Assembly (NCBI GenBank): GCA_036419695.1 | Contig: CP143946.1 | Coordinates: forward strand, 4,520,001 to 4,584,000 | Length of the DNA: 64,000 bases | Source: [Clostridium] symbiosum | Lineage (GTDB): Bacteria > Bacillota > Clostridia > Lachnospirales > Lachnospiraceae | Direction: 5' to 3' | Shown here: piece by piece, positions 61,799-64,000 of the stretch | Position numbering within the stretch: the first letter of the stretch is position 1 | How the letters are laid out: every line of letters begins with the position of its first letter | The notes under the pieces: model-generated | What the model was told of the DNA's origin: nothing | Databases searched by the model: none | What the model saw: the letters and a program-made list of their open reading frames with translations, nothing else | Translations under genes and position numbers: made by a program

Positions 61799-62836
61799 CT
61801 AATCTAAAATTCTGTAATGTACTATCTTAATAATTGGCTTTAAAATACCATTGATTTTATCAAGCATCAAAAATAATGGTATCATTAATATTTCTCGTAC
61901 AGAATCTATTACGAGACAAATCACAAAAATTGCAATTGCTTCGATGGTAATATATAATGGTAATAAAGGAGAATAAAAATCAAAAACCACCCCTATACTT
62001 TCCATTAATATTTCTATTGTTCCTTCTAGCAGATATATACCCAGTGTTCGTTTTGCAATTTTATTAATAAAATGATTTTGATAATTACTTTTCTTAGCTA
62101 ATAAAAAAATCAAAGAACTGGAAATGACTATAAACATAGAACAATCATATGAAAAAGGAAGGTACCATCCTCCCCGATATTTGGTAGTAATACAATTCAT
62201 TACAAACTGAGTAAAAAAAAGGCCTAAAAGTGTAGTTACTATTTTGTTCTTATTCATATCAACATCATATTTTTTAATATAGCCACCTATGAAATATATT
62301 AATAAAAGATTAAGCGGACCTTTTCCACAGTCATTCATTACTTGCAACTGCGTCAATGTTGGTAACACAGAAAAAACAAATGCCAAGGAAGCTATTAATA
62401 AACCGAGTTGCTTTTTTTCCAAAAACTCCACTGCCATATTTAAAAACCTGCTAAAAAACATCAATAACAGATACGAAGAAATAAACCAGTATTTTCTAGT
62501 CGAAAACGGAAAAAATGCTAACCAGAGTTCCCGGATGTTAAATTCATGCGTTATCATTACCATACTTACAATCACCTGCATTAGTGAATAAAATACGGTA
62601 ATAATCCACAATTTAACAATAGAATTTACACTAAACTTTATCCCATAGTACCCTGAAATTAAAATAAATATTGATACCCCACAATTGAATAAAGTATTGA
62701 TACCTATTCCAAACAATAAATTAGTACCTGAGCTTTCAAAACGATATATTCCAAATAAATGCATCATTATAATGCCAAAAATAGAAATAAGGCGCAGCAA
62801 TTCAGGCATCGTATCACGCTCTACTTTTCTATTCAT
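61799..62836 (-). CDS. Acyltransferase-3 family membrane protein
   Basis: A 345-aa polytopic protein with about ten helices and the acyltransferase-3 beginning ELLRLISIFGIIMMHLFG, including the conserved His. Such proteins O-acetylate sugars of surface polysaccharides. Composition is strongly AT-rich like its neighbours. Its ATG overlaps the stop of the epimerase gene by 4 bp (ATGA). It is probably a decoration enzyme for the island's glycan. Confidence 0.85.
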   Translation of the reverse strand: MNRKVERDTMPELLRLISIFGIIMMHLFGIYRFESSGTNLLFGIGINTLFNCGVSIFILISGYYGIKFSVNSIVKLWIITVFYSLMQVIVSMVMITHEFNIRELWLAFFPFSTRKYWFISSYLLLMFFSRFLNMAVEFLEKKQLGLLIASLAFVFSVLPTLTQLQVMNDCGKGPLNLLLIYFIGGYIKKYDVDMNKNKIVTTLLGLFFTQFVMNCITTKYRGGWYLPFSYDCSMFIVISSSLIFLLAKKSNYQNHFINKIAKRTLGIYLLEGTIEILMESIGVVFDFYSPLLPLYITIEAIAIFVICLVIDSVREILMIPLFLMLDKINGILKPIIKIVHYRILD

Positions 62837-63906
62837 CGTTCATCCTCTTCTTGTTTAAACTTACATGTGTCAGCACAATTTTTTATACTAGAAATCATGT
62901 CAATATAGGCATCCTTTAAATCATACTTTGGATTCCATCCAAGTGAATTTAGTTTTGTTGTATCTAAATCCATATATAAAATATCCGCATAGGCACTGTT
63001 TTTCTCGCTTACATCTGAGAACTTTACTTGTATTGCATTATCCGATAATTGAGTGACAGTTTCCGCCATCTGCCTTATCGAGCAATATGTGTTTTCGTTC
63101 GCAGCAGTATACACTTCTCCTGGAATTCCTTTCAATAATACAGTCACGATTGCTCCTGCTGCATCCGTAACATGTAAATAAGAACGTTCTGTTTCACCAT
63201 TTGTTTTAAGAACTATATCTTTTTTTTCCACAAGGCATCGCATAAATTCGGCAAATACCCGTCCATCATTGTACTCAACACCCGGACCAAAGGTTTGTGT
63301 TAACCTAATAATGTTTGTATTTACTCCGTATTCCTTAAAATATGAATAGCAAAGGTTTTCACACTGTACTTTGCTTAGTGGATAACTATTTCTACATACT
63401 GTTGGTAAAAAACAACCTATTTGTTCCTCAGTAACCTTTTTACCCTTTTGCGGAAATCCATAAACTTCCATGGTTGATAAAAAAACCATATTTAAAACAT
63501 CATTTGCCTTTGCCAATTCAAGAGTTGATAAGGTTCCAAGTAAAAATGTTTTGATTGTTTCTACAGGATAATTATGAAAAAAACAACTCGAAGTCGGACC
63601 GGCGCCGTGTATAATATAATCCACATGTTCTTTAATTGTATGTAGTTTTGTTAAATCAGTCTTTATGATTATCAAATTATCATATTCAGCAAATTCTTTT
63701 TTTGCTTTGTTAATATCCCTAGTCGGTACTATTATTATAAGACTCAAACTATAAGCAATGTCTGCCTCTTTAATAATTCTAATCAGGCTTTTTCCGATCA
63801 AACCAGTCCCACCAGTAATGAGGATTGTTTTTCCTTTCATTTGTTTCCAGTCTGATTCTCTCAAATAATCAAGCAAATATAAGTGCTTCTCATTATTAAA
63901 TCCCAT
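62833..63906 (-). CDS. NAD-dependent epimerase/dehydratase (extended SDR)
   Basis: A 357-aa extended SDR: ILITGGTGLIGKSL (NAD-binding), STMEVYG and NSYPLSK (catalytic Tyr-x3-Lys). It likely acts on a nucleotide sugar, but the specific reaction is not evident. The start at 63906 is chosen for GAGGAG just upstream; the frame extends 36 bp further. It is the first gene visible of the leftward island, which continues beyond the window edge. Confidence 0.85.
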   Translation of the reverse strand: MGFNNEKHLYLLDYLRESDWKQMKGKTILITGGTGLIGKSLIRIIKEADIAYSLSLIIIVPTRDINKAKKEFAEYDNLIIIKTDLTKLHTIKEHVDYIIHGAGPTSSCFFHNYPVETIKTFLLGTLSTLELAKANDVLNMVFLSTMEVYGFPQKGKKVTEEQIGCFLPTVCRNSYPLSKVQCENLCYSYFKEYGVNTNIIRLTQTFGPGVEYNDGRVFAEFMRCLVEKKDIVLKTNGETERSYLHVTDAAGAIVTVLLKGIPGEVYTAANENTYCSIRQMAETVTQLSDNAIQVKFSDVSEKNSAYADILYMDLDTTKLNSLGWNPKYDLKDAYIDMISSIKNCADTCKFKQEEDER

Positions 63907-64000
63907 ATCTTCACTCCTCACCTTTACTAGAAATGTTTTCAATAAAATACTTTATTATACTATGTTTTGTTAGAAAAAGGCTTAAGGTGTAGACTAAGCT

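Overview
The window looks like a chromosomal segment of an anaerobic, Gram-positive gut Clostridia, most likely Lachnospiraceae (Clostridium symbiosum/Enterocloster-like). This rests on clostridial-type rpoB/rpoC, the asrABC sulfite reductase, several sigma54 enhancer-dependent catabolic regulators, Stickland-style amino acid and organic acid loci, strong AGGAGG ribosome sites, and the absence of respiratory or outer-membrane genes. Species assignment is inference. No rRNA, tRNA, CRISPR array or intact insertion sequence was seen.

Layout: 1-1.2 kb holds the start of an F-ATPase operon (atpB, atpE, atpF start; leftward). 1.5-2.65 kb is a secreted cell-wall amidase. 2.8-6.9 kb is a LysR regulator divergent from asrABC. 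7.1-12.5 kb is a sigma54 activator and, behind a textbook -24/-12 promoter, a gamma-glutamyl hydrolase/NhaC/EamA operon. 12.5-13.7 kb has small hypotheticals and the stub of an HTH gene. 13.8-21.4 kb is rpoBC (leftward) with its own sigma-A promoter and a large palindromic element upstream. 22.3-29.1 kb is a leftward RpiR-controlled catabolic operon: transporter, nitrilase-type amidase, cytosolic beta-lactamase-fold serine hydrolase, muconate-lactonizing/dipeptide-epimerase-type enzyme and M20D amidohydrolase.

29.3-45.6 kb is the most interesting part. It has two copies of one gene logic: a PAS/sigma54 regulator divergent from a transporter, followed by a HAL/PAL-family lyase. In copy 1 the transporter is SSS family and in copy 2 BCCT (betaine) family. 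Both lyases have lost the Ala-Ser-Gly tripeptide that forms the MIO cofactor (replaced by Tyr-Leu-Gly and Tyr-Leu-Cys), so neither should be an ordinary histidine ammonia-lyase. MIO-less members of this fold that eliminate trimethylamine (ergothionase) are the best precedent, and the betaine-type transporter fits. In copy 2 a deletion has fused the regulator and BCCT genes head to head. Between the two copies lie a TRAP transporter/D-tartrate-dehydratase-like operon, a LysR gene and a stand-alone sensor domain.

46.1-51.6 kb: a MerR-family regulator fused to a zinc-ribbon/methyltransferase-like module is divergent from a HisD-family dehydrogenase/M20 peptidase/GPH transporter operon with a 19-bp-spaced MerR-type promoter. 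52-64 kb is a visibly more AT-rich leftward surface-polysaccharide island. It contains a Wzy/ligase-like protein, an acyltransferase, an epimerase and a complete set manB-manA-manC-gmd-colD-colC that predicts GDP-L-colitose, unexpected in a Gram-positive.
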